DNA of 64,000 nucleotides from Gallionellales bacterium 39-52-133 (GCA_002278935.1 NCJL01000008.1:310001-374000); one strand, 5' to 3'. Positions 9,905 through 20,565 are shown, counted from the stretch's first letter. Notes: generated from the letters alone by a model not told the origin. Numbers and translations: made by a program.

Positions 9905-12625
9905 ATGAACACCTCAAATCCCCTGTCTCACCCTGATTTTGACGCACTGGTTCAGCACAGCTCTCATTGCAGCCGTTATGTCCATCGCCTGCTCGGTGCG
10001 GATCCCGCCCTGTTGCCCTGGCTGCGCGAAAATTATGCAAAACCGTGCAGCGCTGACGAAATGCAACAATGGCTCGATGCCCTGCCAGCCGCAGACGAGG
10101 CGCAACTGGCCACGGCCCTGCGCATCTTGCGCAAACGCGTGATGCTGAAACTGCTCACTCGTGACCTCGGCGGCCTCGCCGATCTGGATGAAGTAATGGC
10201 AAGCATGACTGCACTTGCAGAGTTGACCGTGCAACGCGCACAAAGTTGCGCCATAAGTGCGCTTGAGCAGCAATATGGCCAGCCCGTCGGTGCCGAAAGC
10301 GGCCAGGTACAGGAGTTGCTGGTAATCGGCATGGGCAAACTGGGCGGTGGCGAGTTGAACGTTTCCTCGGACATAGACCTGATCTTTGTGTTCCCGGAAG
10401 ACGGCGATACCAATGGCACGCGCAGCATAGGCAATGGCGACTTCTTTAACCGTGTGGGGCGCAAAATAATCGCGCTGATCAACGAGGTCACCGCGGACGG
10501 CTTTGTATTTCGTGTGGATATGCGCCTGCGCCCCTATGGCGACAGCGGCGCGCTGGTGCTGAGCTTTGCCGCGCTGGAAGAATATCTGGTCGCACAGGGG
10601 CGCGAATGGGAACGTTACGCGTGGATCAAGGCACGTGTCGTCTCCCCCCAAAATTGCACTGCCACAGCTGAATTGACCAAACTCGCCCAGCCGTTTGTGT
10701 TTCGCAAATACCTTGATTTTGGCGCTTTTGAATCCATGCGCAAACTGCATGCCCAGATACGCCAGGAGGTGCTGCGACGTGATCGCATGAACAACGTCAA
10801 GCTGGGACCGGGCGGCATCCGTGAGGTTGAGTTTATTGCGCAGGTATTCCAGTTAATCCGCGGCGGTCGCGATGCTCGCCTGCGCATCCGCCCCACCCAG
10901 AAAGTGCTGCAACTACTGGCCGAGAACGGGCAGCTGAGCGCTGACTCGGCAGCCGAATTGAACACGGCCTATATTTTCCTGCGCAATCTGGAGCATCGCC
11001 TGCAGTATCTGGACGATCAGCAGACGCAGGAATTGCCGGAAAAGGAAAATGATCAGGCCATCATCGCCCGCGCCATGGGCTACCCGGATTATGCTGCAAT
11101 GCTGGTGGTATTTAACCGGCATCGCGATGTTGTCAGCCGTCATTTTGAGCAAATTTTCAGCACACAGGAAGATCCCGCCACCGGGACCGGCACTGAAGGC
11201 AGCAGTGTATGGCGGGAGGACATTCAGGAAGAAGAGTTGCGCGTCTCTCTGGGCAAGCTGGGATATAGCGCCAATGGCCCGGTTGCCGAGCGGCTGCTGC
11301 AAATCCGCGACAGTGGCCGCTATCGCTCCTTACCCGAACTTAGCCGCCAGCGCATAGACAAAATAGTGCCCCAGCTCATCAGCCTGTGCGCCACAACCGG
11401 CAATCCCGACCAGACCCTGCCGCGCATCCTTAAGCTGCTGGAAAATATCAGCCGGCGTGCATCGTATCTTGCCTTTATGGCCGAATACCCCCAGGTGCTG
11501 CCCAGACTGGTGGGCATCGCCAGCGCCAGCGAATGGGCCTCGGACTATCTCTCCATGCACCCCTTCCTTCTGGATGAGTTGCTGGATGCACGCGAAATTT
11601 ACCGCGCACCCAACTGGCCTGCGCTGAATCTGTCATTGCAGGCGCAACTGGCAGACTGCGCCGATGATATTGAACGCGCCATGGATGTGCTGCGCCAATT
11701 TCACCACAGCCAGACCTTCCATCTGCTGGCCATGGATATTCAGGGTTTGCTGCCGCTGGAAATATTGAGCGATCATTTAAGCGATCTGGCCAACCTGATA
11801 CTGCAGCATGTTTTGCAAACCTGCTGGCGCGATGCGCGCAAAAAACACCAGGCCGAGCATCATTTCGCCATCATCGCCTATGGCAAGCTGGGGGGACGCG
11901 AACTGGGCTATGAATCCGATCTGGATTTGATTTTCCTGTATGACGATCCGCACCCCGAGGCGGGCGAAATTTACGCCAGACTGGCTCAACGCATCAATAC
12001 CGTGCTCAGCAGCTACACCTCGGCGGGACGCCTGTATGAAACAGACCTTCGCCTGCGCCCGAATGGCGCCAGCGGTCTGCTGGTGAGCAGTATCGGCGCA
12101 TTTGCCGAATATCAGCAAAAACATGCATGGGTGTGGGAACACCAGGCGCTGACGCGTGCGCGTTTCAGCGCGGGGGACAAAGCGGTAGGCGAACAGTTTG
12201 AGGCAATACGCAGGGAGGTGTTATGCCAGCCACGCGCGATCAAAGAGTTGCGCAAGGAAGTGGCCGACATGCGCCAGAAAATGCATGATGGCCACCCCAA
12301 TGACAGCGCTTTATTTGATATCAAGCATGACAAGGGTGGCATGGTGGACATTGAGTTTATCGTGCAATTTCTGGTGCTGGCATACTCCGCAACCTTTCCA
12401 GAACTGACCGCAAACAGCGGCAATCTTGCGCTGCTGCAACTGGCAGCCAAACTGGAATTGATCGACAAGGAACTCAGCAATGAGATACAGGAAATTTACC
12501 GCGATCTGCGTCGTATGCAGCATAAGATGAGGTTAAACAGCTCGGCACCATGCCGCATAGAACATGCAACCATCAATAGCGAACCTGTTGTTAAACTGTG
12601 GAAAAACCTATTTGAGGTCAGTTAG
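9905..12625 (+). CDS. glnE: Glutamine synthetase adenylyltransferase/adenylyl-removing enzyme
   Basis: Controls glutamine synthetase by attaching and removing AMP in response to PII and glutamine. Two nucleotidyltransferase domains are present: the N-terminal adenylyl-removing domain with GMGKLGGGELNVSSDIDLIF at about residues 140-160, and the C-terminal adenylylating domain with AYGKLGGRELGYESDLDLIF near residue 660. Both keep the D-x-D metal pair. The helical linker and GPGGIREVEF signature are intact. At 906 aa it is full length. It is divergently placed to yhdP and is a single-gene unit, with the convergent cyclase downstream. Confidence 0.97.
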   Translation: MNTSNPLSHPDFDALVQHSSHCSRYVHRLLGADPALLPWLRENYAKPCSADEMQQWLDALPAADEAQLATALRILRKRVMLKLLTRDLGGLADLDEVMASMTALAELTVQRAQSCAISALEQQYGQPVGAESGQVQELLVIGMGKLGGGELNVSSDIDLIFVFPEDGDTNGTRSIGNGDFFNRVGRKIIALINEVTADGFVFRVDMRLRPYGDSGALVLSFAALEEYLVAQGREWERYAWIKARVVSPQNCTATAELTKLAQPFVFRKYLDFGAFESMRKLHAQIRQEVLRRDRMNNVKLGPGGIREVEFIAQVFQLIRGGRDARLRIRPTQKVLQLLAENGQLSADSAAELNTAYIFLRNLEHRLQYLDDQQTQELPEKENDQAIIARAMGYPDYAAMLVVFNRHRDVVSRHFEQIFSTQEDPATGTGTEGSSVWREDIQEEELRVSLGKLGYSANGPVAERLLQIRDSGRYRSLPELSRQRIDKIVPQLISLCATTGNPDQTLPRILKLLENISRRASYLAFMAEYPQVLPRLVGIASASEWASDYLSMHPFLLDELLDAREIYRAPNWPALNLSLQAQLADCADDIERAMDVLRQFHHSQTFHLLAMDIQGLLPLEILSDHLSDLANLILQHVLQTCWRDARKKHQAEHHFAIIAYGKLGGRELGYESDLDLIFLYDDPHPEAGEIYARLAQRINTVLSSYTSAGRLYETDLRLRPNGASGLLVSSIGAFAEYQQKHAWVWEHQALTRARFSAGDKAVGEQFEAIRREVLCQPRAIKELRKEVADMRQKMHDGHPNDSALFDIKHDKGGMVDIEFIVQFLVLAYSATFPELTANSGNLALLQLAAKLELIDKELSNEIQEIYRDLRRMQHKMRLNSSAPCRIEHATINSEPVVKLWKNLFEVS

Positions 12626-12654
12626 CATCATTCACCAAATACAGAAATTAATTG

Positions 12655-12681
12655 TAAGCACTTGATTATATTTAATATTTT
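12655..12681 (-). repeat. 27-bp intergenic IHF-like element, copy 2
   Basis: Read on the minus strand: arm AAAATATTAAATAT, core AATCAAGTGCTTA. It sits in the convergent gap, 29 nt past the glnE stop and 33 nt past the cyclase stop. Confidence 0.8.
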
Positions 12682-12714
12682 GCAATTCCGCCGAAGCGCT
12701 GCATATACCGGTAT

Positions 12715-13977
12715 TCAAGCAACGGCAGGGGGCGCCACCTTGCCCTTCAGCTTGTAAACAACCATCTCTCCTTTACCCTTGATATCCACGATATCAGGCG
12801 CATAAAACGCATAATGCCTGCGCAAACGGCTGTAGGTGGTCTTATCGGTCAATATCTCGCCCCTTTTGCCATCATCAGACAGACGACTCGCGATATTAAC
12901 GGTGTCTCCCCATACATCATAAATAAAACGCTTGCTGCCTATCACTCCAGCCACGGCTGGCCCGGTAGCAATACCCATGTGAATTCCCAGATTGTGGCCA
13001 GCCAGATCGGGATGCGATGAAATAAACTCGCGCATCTCCAGCGCCATATCTACAATATTTTTGACATAGTCTCCCTGATTGCGCGTAAGTCCACCCACCA
13101 CCATATAGGCATCACCTATGGTTTTAATTTTTTCCAGACCGTACTTGTCCGTCATGGAATCAAACCAGGAAAAAACCTTATTAAGCAAATCAACCATGCG
13201 TCGTGGTTGCATTTGCTCTGTCATTTGTGTGAAGTTGGTTATATCCGCAAACATGACAGTCACATCGGCGTGTCCATCGGCAATCAGGGCGTTGTTGTCT
13301 TTCAGGCGCTGCGCGATAGCGGAAGGCAAAACGTTCAACAGCAAGTGCTCGGATTTTTTCTGCTCCTCCAGCAGTAAACTATGCTGAAGATCCAGCTGAT
13401 TTTTAATTTTCTCGGTTTCCACCACAAAATAGCGGACCAGAAAATACAGGATAGATGACATGGCAACGAAGTTAAGCGCAAAAAACACGCCTATCGTCTT
13501 CATTTCCAGACCGCCGGTATAGCCCACACCCAGAAAATAATCAAAAAATCCGGACACTCCGGTCAGAATAATATACGCAACAAACCAGGGAATGGATTCA
13601 CGCCATCCCGCCACCACTACCGCCCCGACAGGTGCCAGCAAAGCCCACAAGGTTACACCGCTGGATGTGATCGAATTGCCGATACTCCACTGCATTACAA
13701 ACGGGGCAAACAAGAACAGACTGAGCTGTATAAAACGGAAAACTTCGAAATTTCTGGTTTTGAGATAATAAACCAGAGAACTGAGTGAGACCGCCTGATA
13801 GGCCAGCGGCACATTGGTGGAAAAACTTTGCCCCATCAGCCAGTAAATTGCCAGCCAGAACATCACGGCAAAATTCATGAAGGCGCACGCAAAAATCAGC
13901 AAATTGCTGCGCAGCTGATCTTCCTGGGTAAGTTCAGACCGGGCCTTATCTGCCGGTAATGTCAAGTGCCCGCTCAC
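12715..13977 (-). CDS. Membrane-bound class III adenylate cyclase
   Basis: 420 aa. The first half has about six hydrophobic segments (residues 25-190), then a linker helix (VETEKIKNQLDLQHS) and a class III nucleotide cyclase domain from about residue 235. Catalytic features visible: metal Asp in FADITNF and in IGDAYM, the base-reading Lys in EKIKTIGDAY, Asp in YDVWGDTVN, then Asn and Arg in TVNIASR. The Lys/Asp pair is the ATP-selecting pattern (guanylate cyclases have Glu/Cys), so cAMP is the inferred product. The N-terminus resembles the membrane anchors of bacterial MASE-like sensors. Starts with GTG at 13977, preceded by GGGGAG. No cAMP receptor gene is visible nearby. Confidence 0.9.
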   Translation of the reverse strand: MSGHLTLPADKARSELTQEDQLRSNLLIFACAFMNFAVMFWLAIYWLMGQSFSTNVPLAYQAVSLSSLVYYLKTRNFEVFRFIQLSLFLFAPFVMQWSIGNSITSSGVTLWALLAPVGAVVVAGWRESIPWFVAYIILTGVSGFFDYFLGVGYTGGLEMKTIGVFFALNFVAMSSILYFLVRYFVVETEKIKNQLDLQHSLLLEEQKKSEHLLLNVLPSAIAQRLKDNNALIADGHADVTVMFADITNFTQMTEQMQPRRMVDLLNKVFSWFDSMTDKYGLEKIKTIGDAYMVVGGLTRNQGDYVKNIVDMALEMREFISSHPDLAGHNLGIHMGIATGPAVAGVIGSKRFIYDVWGDTVNIASRLSDDGKRGEILTDKTTYSRLRRHYAFYAPDIVDIKGKGEMVVYKLKGKVAPPAVA

Positions 13978-14082
13978 TATTACTCCCCATCAAAAATACG
14001 CGATTATAAAACTGACCTTAGCCTGCCTGCATATTGCAAATGGTACACCAAGTCAGAAAAAATATTCACCGCATACACCGTT

Positions 14083-15144
14083 TCAGGACTTCAACTCAAC
14101 GCTCATCACACTGCGCGGAGAAACTTCCGCTTTTATAGTTGAATCACCCCAGGCATTCAGGGGAATCGCGGTGAGTCGGCCCTCGTCATCAATTGCATAC
14201 TGCGACACGTCATTGCTCAGAATATTGCATGCATAGGCATATTTACCCGAACTGGAAATTGCCATGGAAACGGGGGTGACAAGGGACGCAACAACAGCGG
14301 GATTCAGCGGCACCAGGCAACCGTTGGCTGCGATGGCGAATTGCGAAATGCTATTACTGTTCTGATTGACCACATAGGCCTGCCTGCCCGATTGAGAAAC
14401 AACAATGGCGATAGGATGCTTGCCGGCTGCGACGGGTGTTGCAATGGGAGCAAGGCTTCCACTGGCAGTAATTTCATACTGAGCAACATCGCCACTTGTT
14501 CTGTTAACCACATAGGCATATTTCCCGTTCGGATGCACCGCAATGGCTCGCGGAGCCTTCCCCGCCACAATGGTCGCGGGAGTCATCGGCGCCAGGCTGC
14601 CATTTTCAGAAATAGAATACTGCGAAATATCATTGCTGCTGTTATTCGCCACATAAACATATTTTCCGGACGGATCAACCGTAATCGCAACCGGAATCAA
14701 ACGCGTCTCAATGGTCGCGGGTGACATTGCATTGAGCTTGCCATCCGCGCCGATGACATACTGCGACACATCATTACTGCTGCTGTTAGCCACATAGGCA
14801 TAACGACCGGCAGGATCAATGGCAATTTCCACCGGTGAAGTACCGGCTGTAAGCGGCGCAGCCATAAGCTCAAGGCTACCGTGTGCAGTTAACCTGTACT
14901 GTGAAATGCTGTTGCCGCCCTGATTGGCCACATAGGCATATTTGCAGGACGGCGCAGAGGCGACATAGACAGGTGTTGTGCCTGCGGCAATGGTGGCGGG
15001 GGCAGCGGGAACGAGACTGCCGCGTGCAGAAATACGGTACTGCGAAATACTGTTACTACCCTGGTTGGTCACATAAACAAAATGCTGCGAGTTGTCTTTA
15101 TTACGCCGCAATATGGCGAGACACTTTTGAAAAATACTGAACAT
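14083..15144 (-). CDS. Seven-bladed YVTN beta-propeller protein
   Basis: 353 aa built from seven repeats of about 45 residues, each with a Y-[VA]-Y-V-[TAV]-N core followed by a short loop and S-[IV]-SQY: QHFVYVTNQ, KYAYVANQ, RYAYVANS, KYVYVANN, KYAYVVNR, RQAYVVNQ, KYAYACN. This is the YVTN/lactonase-like (Pgl-related) propeller fold. No lactonase active site can be assigned, and no clear signal peptide is seen, although the N-terminus is short and basic. It is 66 nt downstream of glmM on the same strand; GGGAAG precedes the ATG. Function unknown; a binding or surface role is as likely as an enzymatic one. Confidence 0.8.
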   Translation of the reverse strand: MFSIFQKCLAILRRNKDNSQHFVYVTNQGSNSISQYRISARGSLVPAAPATIAAGTTPVYVASAPSCKYAYVANQGGNSISQYRLTAHGSLELMAAPLTAGTSPVEIAIDPAGRYAYVANSSSNDVSQYVIGADGKLNAMSPATIETRLIPVAITVDPSGKYVYVANNSSNDISQYSISENGSLAPMTPATIVAGKAPRAIAVHPNGKYAYVVNRTSGDVAQYEITASGSLAPIATPVAAGKHPIAIVVSQSGRQAYVVNQNSNSISQFAIAANGCLVPLNPAVVASLVTPVSMAISSSGKYAYACNILSNDVSQYAIDDEGRLTAIPLNAWGDSTIKAEVSPRSVMSVELKS

Positions 15145-15210
15145 TAAACTTCCCTGTCTATCCTGAATTCAGCATATTTCACGCTGGGTTTGTTCGCATG
15201 CCGGGCTGAA

Positions 15211-16566
15211 TTACGCCACCGCCCTGACAGCCTGGGCAATATTTTCCGCCCAGTGGCGCACCTTCTCGCCATCCTCACCTTCCACCATCACACGCAACAG
15301 CGGCTCGGTGCCCGAAGGTCGCAGCAACACGCGGCCCTTGCCGGCCAGTGCCTTATTTGCAGAAGTGACGGCAGCCTGCACATCGGCATGGCTGGAACAA
15401 TCATTTCCCTTGGCAATGCGCACGTTGATCAATACCTGCGGATACATCTTCATATCCGATGCAGCCTGGGCCAGAGTCTTGTTGCCCGCACGCAGCGCAT
15501 GCAGCACCTGCAGTGCGGAAATAATGCCATCACCGGTGCTGTGCCGGTCCAGACAAATGATGTGGCCCGAGTTTTCACCGCCCAGCTGCCAGCCCTTTTG
15601 CTGCAACATTTCCATAACATAGCGATCGCCCACTTTGGCACGCGCAAACGGAATCTGCATGCGCTGCATCGCGTGCTCAAAAGCCAGATTTGTCATCAGG
15701 GTGCCCACCACGCCGCCCTTCATCAAACCCATCTTTTGCCGGTGTTGCGCAACGATGTAGAGCAGCTGGTCGCCATCATACAAACGGCCTTCAGCGTCCA
15801 CCATCACCAGACGATCCGCATCACCATCCAGCGCGATACCCAAATCAGCCTTATGCTCGATCACCGCCTTCTGCAAATTGGCAGGCGCGGTGGCACCAAA
15901 GGCGTCGTTGATATTTTTTCCGTCCGGCTGCACCCCTATCGTCACCACGTCCGCACCCAGCTCGTGGAAAACAGGGCCGGCAATGTGATATGCCGCACCG
16001 TGCGCGCAATCCACCACCAGCTTCAGCCCGCGCAAATCCAGCTCATAAGGGAAGCTGCTCTTGCAGAATTCGATATACCTGCCCGCCGCGTCCTCCAGAC
16101 GTTTTGCCTTGCCCAGATAGGCAGAAGACATGGTGACGATCGGCTCATCCATGCCCGCCTCAATCGCATGCTCGACTTCATCGGGCAATTTGCTGCCTGT
16201 CGCGGAGAAAAATTTAATGCCGTTATCCTCAAACGGATTGTGCGAAGCCGAGATCACCACACCGGCTTGCAAGCGCAAAGCACGGGTGAGATAGGCAACC
16301 GCCGGAGTCGGTATTGGTCCCGCCAGATATACATCCACACCGGCTGCAATCAGCCCGGCCTGCAAGGCCGATTCCAGCAGATAACCGGAAATGCGCGTGT
16401 CCTTGCCGATCAGCACCGTAGGGCGCTCGCCTTCCGCCAGATGCCACTCCGAGGTGGCCAGCACCTTGCCTGCCGCATAACCCAGATGCATTACAAATTC
16501 CGGCGTAATGGGAAATTCACCCACCTTGCCACGCACACCATCGGTACCAAAATATTTTCTGCTCAC
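15211..16566 (-). CDS. glmM: Phosphoglucosamine mutase
   Basis: Interconverts glucosamine-6-phosphate and glucosamine-1-phosphate for UDP-GlcNAc synthesis, feeding peptidoglycan and lipid A. The N-terminal [10 protein letters not shown], the phosphoserine loop [16 protein letters not shown] (active Ser near residue 104), the metal loop DGDADR and the C-terminal phosphate loop [15 protein letters not shown] are all intact. 451 aa is normal. Begins with GTG at 16566 (GGAG seven bases upstream). It follows folP and ftsH, the classical rlmE-ftsH-folP-glmM order. Confidence 0.97.
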   Translation of the reverse strand: MSRKYFGTDGVRGKVGEFPITPEFVMHLGYAAGKVLATSEWHLAEGERPTVLIGKDTRISGYLLESALQAGLIAAGVDVYLAGPIPTPAVAYLTRALRLQAGVVISASHNPFEDNGIKFFSATGSKLPDEVEHAIEAGMDEPIVTMSSAYLGKAKRLEDAAGRYIEFCKSSFPYELDLRGLKLVVDCAHGAAYHIAGPVFHELGADVVTIGVQPDGKNINDAFGATAPANLQKAVIEHKADLGIALDGDADRLVMVDAEGRLYDGDQLLYIVAQHRQKMGLMKGGVVGTLMTNLAFEHAMQRMQIPFARAKVGDRYVMEMLQQKGWQLGGENSGHIICLDRHSTGDGIISALQVLHALRAGNKTLAQAASDMKMYPQVLINVRIAKGNDCSSHADVQAAVTSANKALAGKGRVLLRPSGTEPLLRVMVEGEDGEKVRHWAENIAQAVRAVA

Positions 16567-16597
16567 TGAAACACTCCGTTCAATTTATGTATCTTCA

Positions 16598-16729
16598 CGC
16601 AGGTTGGTGTTGAGCCCTTCGGCGTGCTCAGGACAAGCTAAGCGAAGCCCAACGTTATCAATTTCCAAAATGCACCTGCATCCCGCCGATTGAGCTTGTT
16701 GGGCTTCGCTACGCTCAACCCAACCTGCG
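16598..16729. repeat. Composite foldback intergenic repeat between folP and glmM
   Basis: The right arm (16698-16729, GTTGGGCTTCGC then GCTCAA and AACCTGCG) is the inverse of two parts of the left arm: CGCAGGTTGG at its start and GCGAAGCCCAAC at its end (about 16598-16652). The left arm is interrupted by a segment (about 16615-16640) with the look of another common intergenic repeat. It separates folP from glmM and could form a hairpin in the transcript. Confidence 0.65.
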
Positions 16730-17551
16730 CTATTTTTGTATAGCGCTCCATACTTTTAAAGCATCGCAGGTGGCGCGCACATCATGTACGCGTATGATAC
16801 CTGCGCCACGCTCTACCGCTAACAGTGCAGCTGCCACACTGGCCGCCAGCCGGTGTTCCACAGTCTGCCCGGTGATCGCCCCCAGCATGGATTTGCGTGA
16901 CAGCCCTGCCAGCAAGGGCACACCAAGCGCTGTGAATTTGTGCAGATCGCGCAGCAGGGCCAGATTATGCGCCAGAGTCTTGCCAAAGCCAAAACCCGGA
17001 TCGATCACTATACGATTGCGCGCCACTCCCGCTGCCTCTGCTTCAGCTATGCGGCCGCGCAAGAATTCCATCACCTCCAGCACCACATCATCGTAACGGG
17101 GGTCGATTTGCATGGTCTGCGGCTGACCCTGTTTGTGCATCAGACATACTGCCGCATCGCTTGCCGCCAGTGCCGCCAAAGCTTCCGGCTGTTGCAGCGC
17201 GCTGATATCGTTGACCATGCTGGCACCCGCCGCCAGCGCAGCACGCATCACTTCAGGCTTGCAGGTATCAATAGACAAGGGCACGGCACCATCACGCAGC
17301 CCTTCAATCACCGGCAGCACCCGATCCAGCTCCTGCTGCACGCTGACCGCAAGCGCTCCGGGACGGGTCGATTCTCCGCCTATATCGAGAATGTCCGCGC
17401 CTTCGGCATCAAGCTGGCGAGCATGGGCAATCGCGGCATCGCGCAACAGGTGACGACCACCATCGGAGAAAGAATCTGGAGTGACATTGACGATGCCCAT
17501 CACCAACGGACGGGACAGATCTAGCCGGAAAGTGCCGCAATGAAGAAGCAT
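16730..17551 (-). CDS. folP: Dihydropteroate synthase
   Basis: Joins p-aminobenzoate to the pterin pyrophosphate in folate synthesis; the sulfonamide target. The conserved blocks MGIVNVTPDSFSDGG, DILDIGGESTRPGA, SIDTCKPEV, MVNDISAL, DPGFGFGKT, GLSRKSMLG and a terminal RVHDV are all present, so the TIM-barrel active site looks complete. The ATG at 17551 is chosen; the longer reading from a TTG at 17575 adds MWPTFLFK, which is not family-like. It is 62 nt downstream of ftsH. Confidence 0.96.
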   Translation of the reverse strand: MLLHCGTFRLDLSRPLVMGIVNVTPDSFSDGGRHLLRDAAIAHARQLDAEGADILDIGGESTRPGALAVSVQQELDRVLPVIEGLRDGAVPLSIDTCKPEVMRAALAAGASMVNDISALQQPEALAALAASDAAVCLMHKQGQPQTMQIDPRYDDVVLEVMEFLRGRIAEAEAAGVARNRIVIDPGFGFGKTLAHNLALLRDLHKFTALGVPLLAGLSRKSMLGAITGQTVEHRLAASVAAALLAVERGAGIIRVHDVRATCDALKVWSAIQK

Positions 17552-17613
17552 TTTGAATAGAAAAGTGGGCCACAAAAATCAAGGATAGAACCTTCCTATC
17601 CTTGATCCTGCTT

Positions 17614-19509
17614 TCAGATTGCTTCTGCGGGAGTTGTTGGCGCCGCCGGAGCCGCATCCTGTGGAGGTTGCGGGGGCTGGGTCACCGGTGCAGGCCTGGG
17701 TTCGCGCGGAGGCTTGCCAGCCATGATGTCGTTAATCTGATCGGCATCCAGCGTCTCCCAATCCAGCAACGCCTTGGTCATGATTTCAACCTTATCTTTG
17801 TTGGCTTCGATCAAACCGCGCGCAAGTTTGTATTGCTGGTCGATAATGCGGCGAATTTCCTCATCAACCTTCTGCATCGTGGCCTCGGACACATTTTTAT
17901 GCGTGGTTACCGAACGACCCAGAAATACCTCGCCGTCATTCTCGCCGTAAACCATAGGCCCCAATGCATCCGACATACCCCATTGCGTCACCATGCTGCG
18001 GGCCATGCCGGTGGCACGTTCGAAGTCGTTGGAAGCACCCGTGGTCATCTGGTTCATGAAAATTTCTTCGGCGATACGTCCGCCAAACAGCACGGCGATG
18101 GTATCGAGAATACGATTCTTGTCCATGCTGTAACGGTCTTCCATCGGCAGCTGCAAGGTCAGGCCCAACGCGCGTCCGCGCGGAATAATGGTCACTTTGT
18201 GTACCGGGTCTGTCTTGGGCAGCAGCTTGGCCACCACCGCGTGGCCGGACTCGTGGTAGGCGGTATTGCGGCGCTCTTCTTCCGGCATGATCATGGAGCG
18301 ACGTTCGGCACCCATCATGATTTTGTCCTTGGCCGCTTCAAAATCTTCCATATCAACGAAACGCTTGTTGCGGCGTGCGGCAAACAAGGCGGCCTCGTTG
18401 ACCAGGTTGGCCAGATCGGCACCGGACATGCCGGGCGTACCGCGCGCCAGAATATCTGCCTTCACATCGGGGGCCATCGGCACCTTGCGCATATGCACCA
18501 TCAGGATCTGCTCACGACCGCGGATATCCGGCAACGGCACCACCACCTGGCGGTCAAAACGGCCCGGACGCAGCAACGCCGAATCCAGCACATCGGGACG
18601 GTTGGTCGCGGCAATTACGATTACGCCGCTGGTACCTTCAAAACCGTCCATCTCCACCAGCAGTGCATTCAGCGTCTGCTCGCGCTCGTCGTTGCCACCG
18701 CCCATGCCTGCACCGCGCTGACGACCCACCGCATCAATTTCATCAATAAAGATAATGCAGGGAGCATGTTTCTTCGCCTGCTCAAACATGTCGCGCACAC
18801 GCGCCGCGCCCACGCCGACAAACATTTCCACAAAGTCGGAACCGGAAATTGAAAAGAACGGCACCTTGGCTTCTCCCGCAATGGCTTTGGCCAGCAGCGT
18901 TTTACCCGTACCCGGACTGCCCACCATCAGCACACCGCGCGGAATGCGCCCGCCCAGTGACTGGAATTTGGTCGGGTCGCGCAGGAAGTCAACCAGTTCG
19001 GAAACTTCTTCCTTGGCCTCGTCACAACCGGCCACATCGGCAAAAGTCACACGTTCCTTGGTGTCGTCCATCAGACGGGCTTTGCTCTTGCCGAAGGAAA
19101 ACGGGCCGCCGCTTTTGCCGCCGCCCTGCATCTGGCGCATGAAAAACACCCACACGCCAATCAGCAACAACATGGGGAACCAGGACACAAAGATACTCAT
19201 CCAGAAAGATTGCTCTTCCTCGGGTTTGGCTTCAATCTTTACACCATGCTTCAGCAGATCGGACACCATCCACAGATCGCTGGGCGCATAGCTGGTGACA
19301 CTGCTGCCGTCTATCTTCACTGCTTTAAGTGTACGCCCCTCTATCGTGACCTTGGTAATCTGGCCCTGTCTGACTTCCTCAAGGAATTGCGAATAGTCCA
19401 GCGGACCCTTGGAGCCCATCTGCTGATTCTGGCTGAACTGTTTGAACACCGTCATCAGCACCAGTGCGACGACCAGCCAGATACCTACACTTTTAAACAT
19501 ATTATTCAT
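17614..19509 (-). CDS. ftsH: ATP-dependent zinc metalloprotease FtsH
   Basis: Inner-membrane AAA+ protease that removes damaged membrane proteins and regulators such as LpxC and sigma-32. Two membrane segments (about residues 5-22 and 103-125) flank a periplasmic domain. Walker A GSPGTGKT (about 200), Walker [12 protein letters not shown], the second region of homology ([17 protein letters not shown]) and zinc site HESGH (about 425) are all intact. 631 aa is normal; the C-terminus is proline/alanine rich. The start ATG has GAGGGG upstream. It follows rlmE, as in E. coli. Confidence 0.98.
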   Translation of the reverse strand: MNNMFKSVGIWLVVALVLMTVFKQFSQNQQMGSKGPLDYSQFLEEVRQGQITKVTIEGRTLKAVKIDGSSVTSYAPSDLWMVSDLLKHGVKIEAKPEEEQSFWMSIFVSWFPMLLLIGVWVFFMRQMQGGGKSGGPFSFGKSKARLMDDTKERVTFADVAGCDEAKEEVSELVDFLRDPTKFQSLGGRIPRGVLMVGSPGTGKTLLAKAIAGEAKVPFFSISGSDFVEMFVGVGAARVRDMFEQAKKHAPCIIFIDEIDAVGRQRGAGMGGGNDEREQTLNALLVEMDGFEGTSGVIVIAATNRPDVLDSALLRPGRFDRQVVVPLPDIRGREQILMVHMRKVPMAPDVKADILARGTPGMSGADLANLVNEAALFAARRNKRFVDMEDFEAAKDKIMMGAERRSMIMPEEERRNTAYHESGHAVVAKLLPKTDPVHKVTIIPRGRALGLTLQLPMEDRYSMDKNRILDTIAVLFGGRIAEEIFMNQMTTGASNDFERATGMARSMVTQWGMSDALGPMVYGENDGEVFLGRSVTTHKNVSEATMQKVDEEIRRIIDQQYKLARGLIEANKDKVEIMTKALLDWETLDADQINDIMAGKPPREPRPAPVTQPPQPPQDAAPAAPTTPAEAI

Positions 19510-19606
19510 GGTTGCCCCTCACGAGCCGTATATCAATAACGTATTAAACACTGTGAAACCCGATTACTCAAGGTCACTTCAATAAATGAACACAAAATGC
19601 ACGTGC

Positions 19607-20224
19607 CTATAACCTGCCTGTTCCCAACATATAAACTTCACTGCTGCGATCGCGCGATGCCTTGGGCTTGCGGCTGGCCACTTTCGCAAAATGCGTGCGC
19701 ATCAATTTAACATACTCCTCAAAACCCGCACCCTGAAACACTTTCACCAGAAACATGCCGCCCGGCTTTAAATGTTTTACTGCAAACTCCAGTGCCAGCT
19801 CCGCCAGATAGATTGAGCGCGCCTGATCTGTCATGTCGATGCCACTGATATTGGGCGCCATGTCTGAAATTACAAGTTCGATCTGCTTGCCGCCAAGCTT
19901 GTCTTCCAGTTGTGCCAGCACACTATCCTCGCGAAAGTCGCCCAGAATAAACTCGACACGCGGCAATGGGGCAAGAGGCAGCAAATCAAGCGCGATCACC
20001 TTGCCCTTGTCCCCCACTTTATTGGCCGCGATCTGCGACCATCCGCCAGGTGTGGCGCCCAGATCCACCACCACCATACCCGGCTTGAGCAGATGATCGC
20101 GTTCGTCGATTTCCAGCAGCTTGTAAGCGGCCCTGGAACGATAACCATCCTTCTGCGCCTGTTGCACATAGGGGTCATTGATATGCTCGCGCATCCACTG
20201 TTTACTGGTCTTACTAGGCTTCAT
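19607..20224 (-). CDS. rlmE: 23S rRNA (U2552-2'-O)-methyltransferase
   Basis: Heat-shock rRNA methyltransferase (FtsJ/RrmJ) that methylates the A-loop of 23S rRNA late in 50S assembly. The SAM-binding [13 protein letters not shown], the Asp in LVISDMAPN and the Lys in FLVKVFQG supply the expected K-D-K-E tetrad with the N-terminal YKLLEID. 205 aa is full length. It is divergent from the broken yhbY (34-nt gap), the arrangement seen in E. coli and betaproteobacteria. Confidence 0.96.
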   Translation of the reverse strand: MKPSKTSKQWMREHINDPYVQQAQKDGYRSRAAYKLLEIDERDHLLKPGMVVVDLGATPGGWSQIAANKVGDKGKVIALDLLPLAPLPRVEFILGDFREDSVLAQLEDKLGGKQIELVISDMAPNISGIDMTDQARSIYLAELALEFAVKHLKPGGMFLVKVFQGAGFEEYVKLMRTHFAKVASRKPKASRDRSSEVYMLGTGRL

Positions 20225-20258
20225 CGTTTAGAATGCGGAACTATAACCGGAGTTCAAT

Positions 20259-20565
20259 ATGTTAATACTGTCTGTTGCACAACGCCGCGAGCTTAAAGCC
20301 CGTGCGCACTCTCTAAATCCCACCGTCATGATAGGCAATGCAGGACTAACTGCCACTGTACTGGATGAAATCTCCCGCACCCTGAAGAGCCATGAACTGA
20401 TCAAGATTCGCGTCATGAGCGACGACCGCGAAGCACGCGCAGCGATGTTGCAATATCGGCAAAATTCTGGTGATCTATCAACCGCAGGAAACTCCATTGA
20501 TGTCCTTGCCCAAGCGCAAAAAAGGCAAACCGCTTACCAAGAAACAATTGGGCAACAGAAGCTGA
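20259..20565 (+). pseudogene. yhbY: YhbY-type CRM-domain RNA-binding protein, frameshifted by an internal deletion
   Basis: CRM-domain proteins of this family associate with pre-50S ribosomes. The first 65 codons match well (LSVAQRRELKARAHSLNP, GNAGLT, HELIKIRVMSDDRE). After the CAA codon at 20451-20453 the frame is lost. The expected continuation IGKILVIYQPQE then KRKKGKPLTKKQLG is present in the next frame from 20455 to a TGA at 20563-20565. Against the E. coli spacing about 38 nt are missing. In its own frame the ORF would run to 20597 with an unrelated tail. Either a real loss-of-function mutation or a sequence/assembly error. Confidence 0.8.

Noticed and set aside
9914..10750. 278-aa minus-strand ORF opposite glnE
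   Set aside because: Shadow of the GlnE N-terminal domain.
14083..15144. CRISPR-like or tandem DNA repeat in the propeller gene
   Set aside because: The periodicity is the seven protein blades; the DNA repeats are diverged and in frame.
15190..16569. 459-aa plus-strand ORF
   Set aside because: Antisense to glmM, whose motifs are complete on the other strand.
17602..18852. 416-aa plus-strand ORF opposite ftsH
   Set aside because: ftsH is unambiguous; the reverse reading has no motif.
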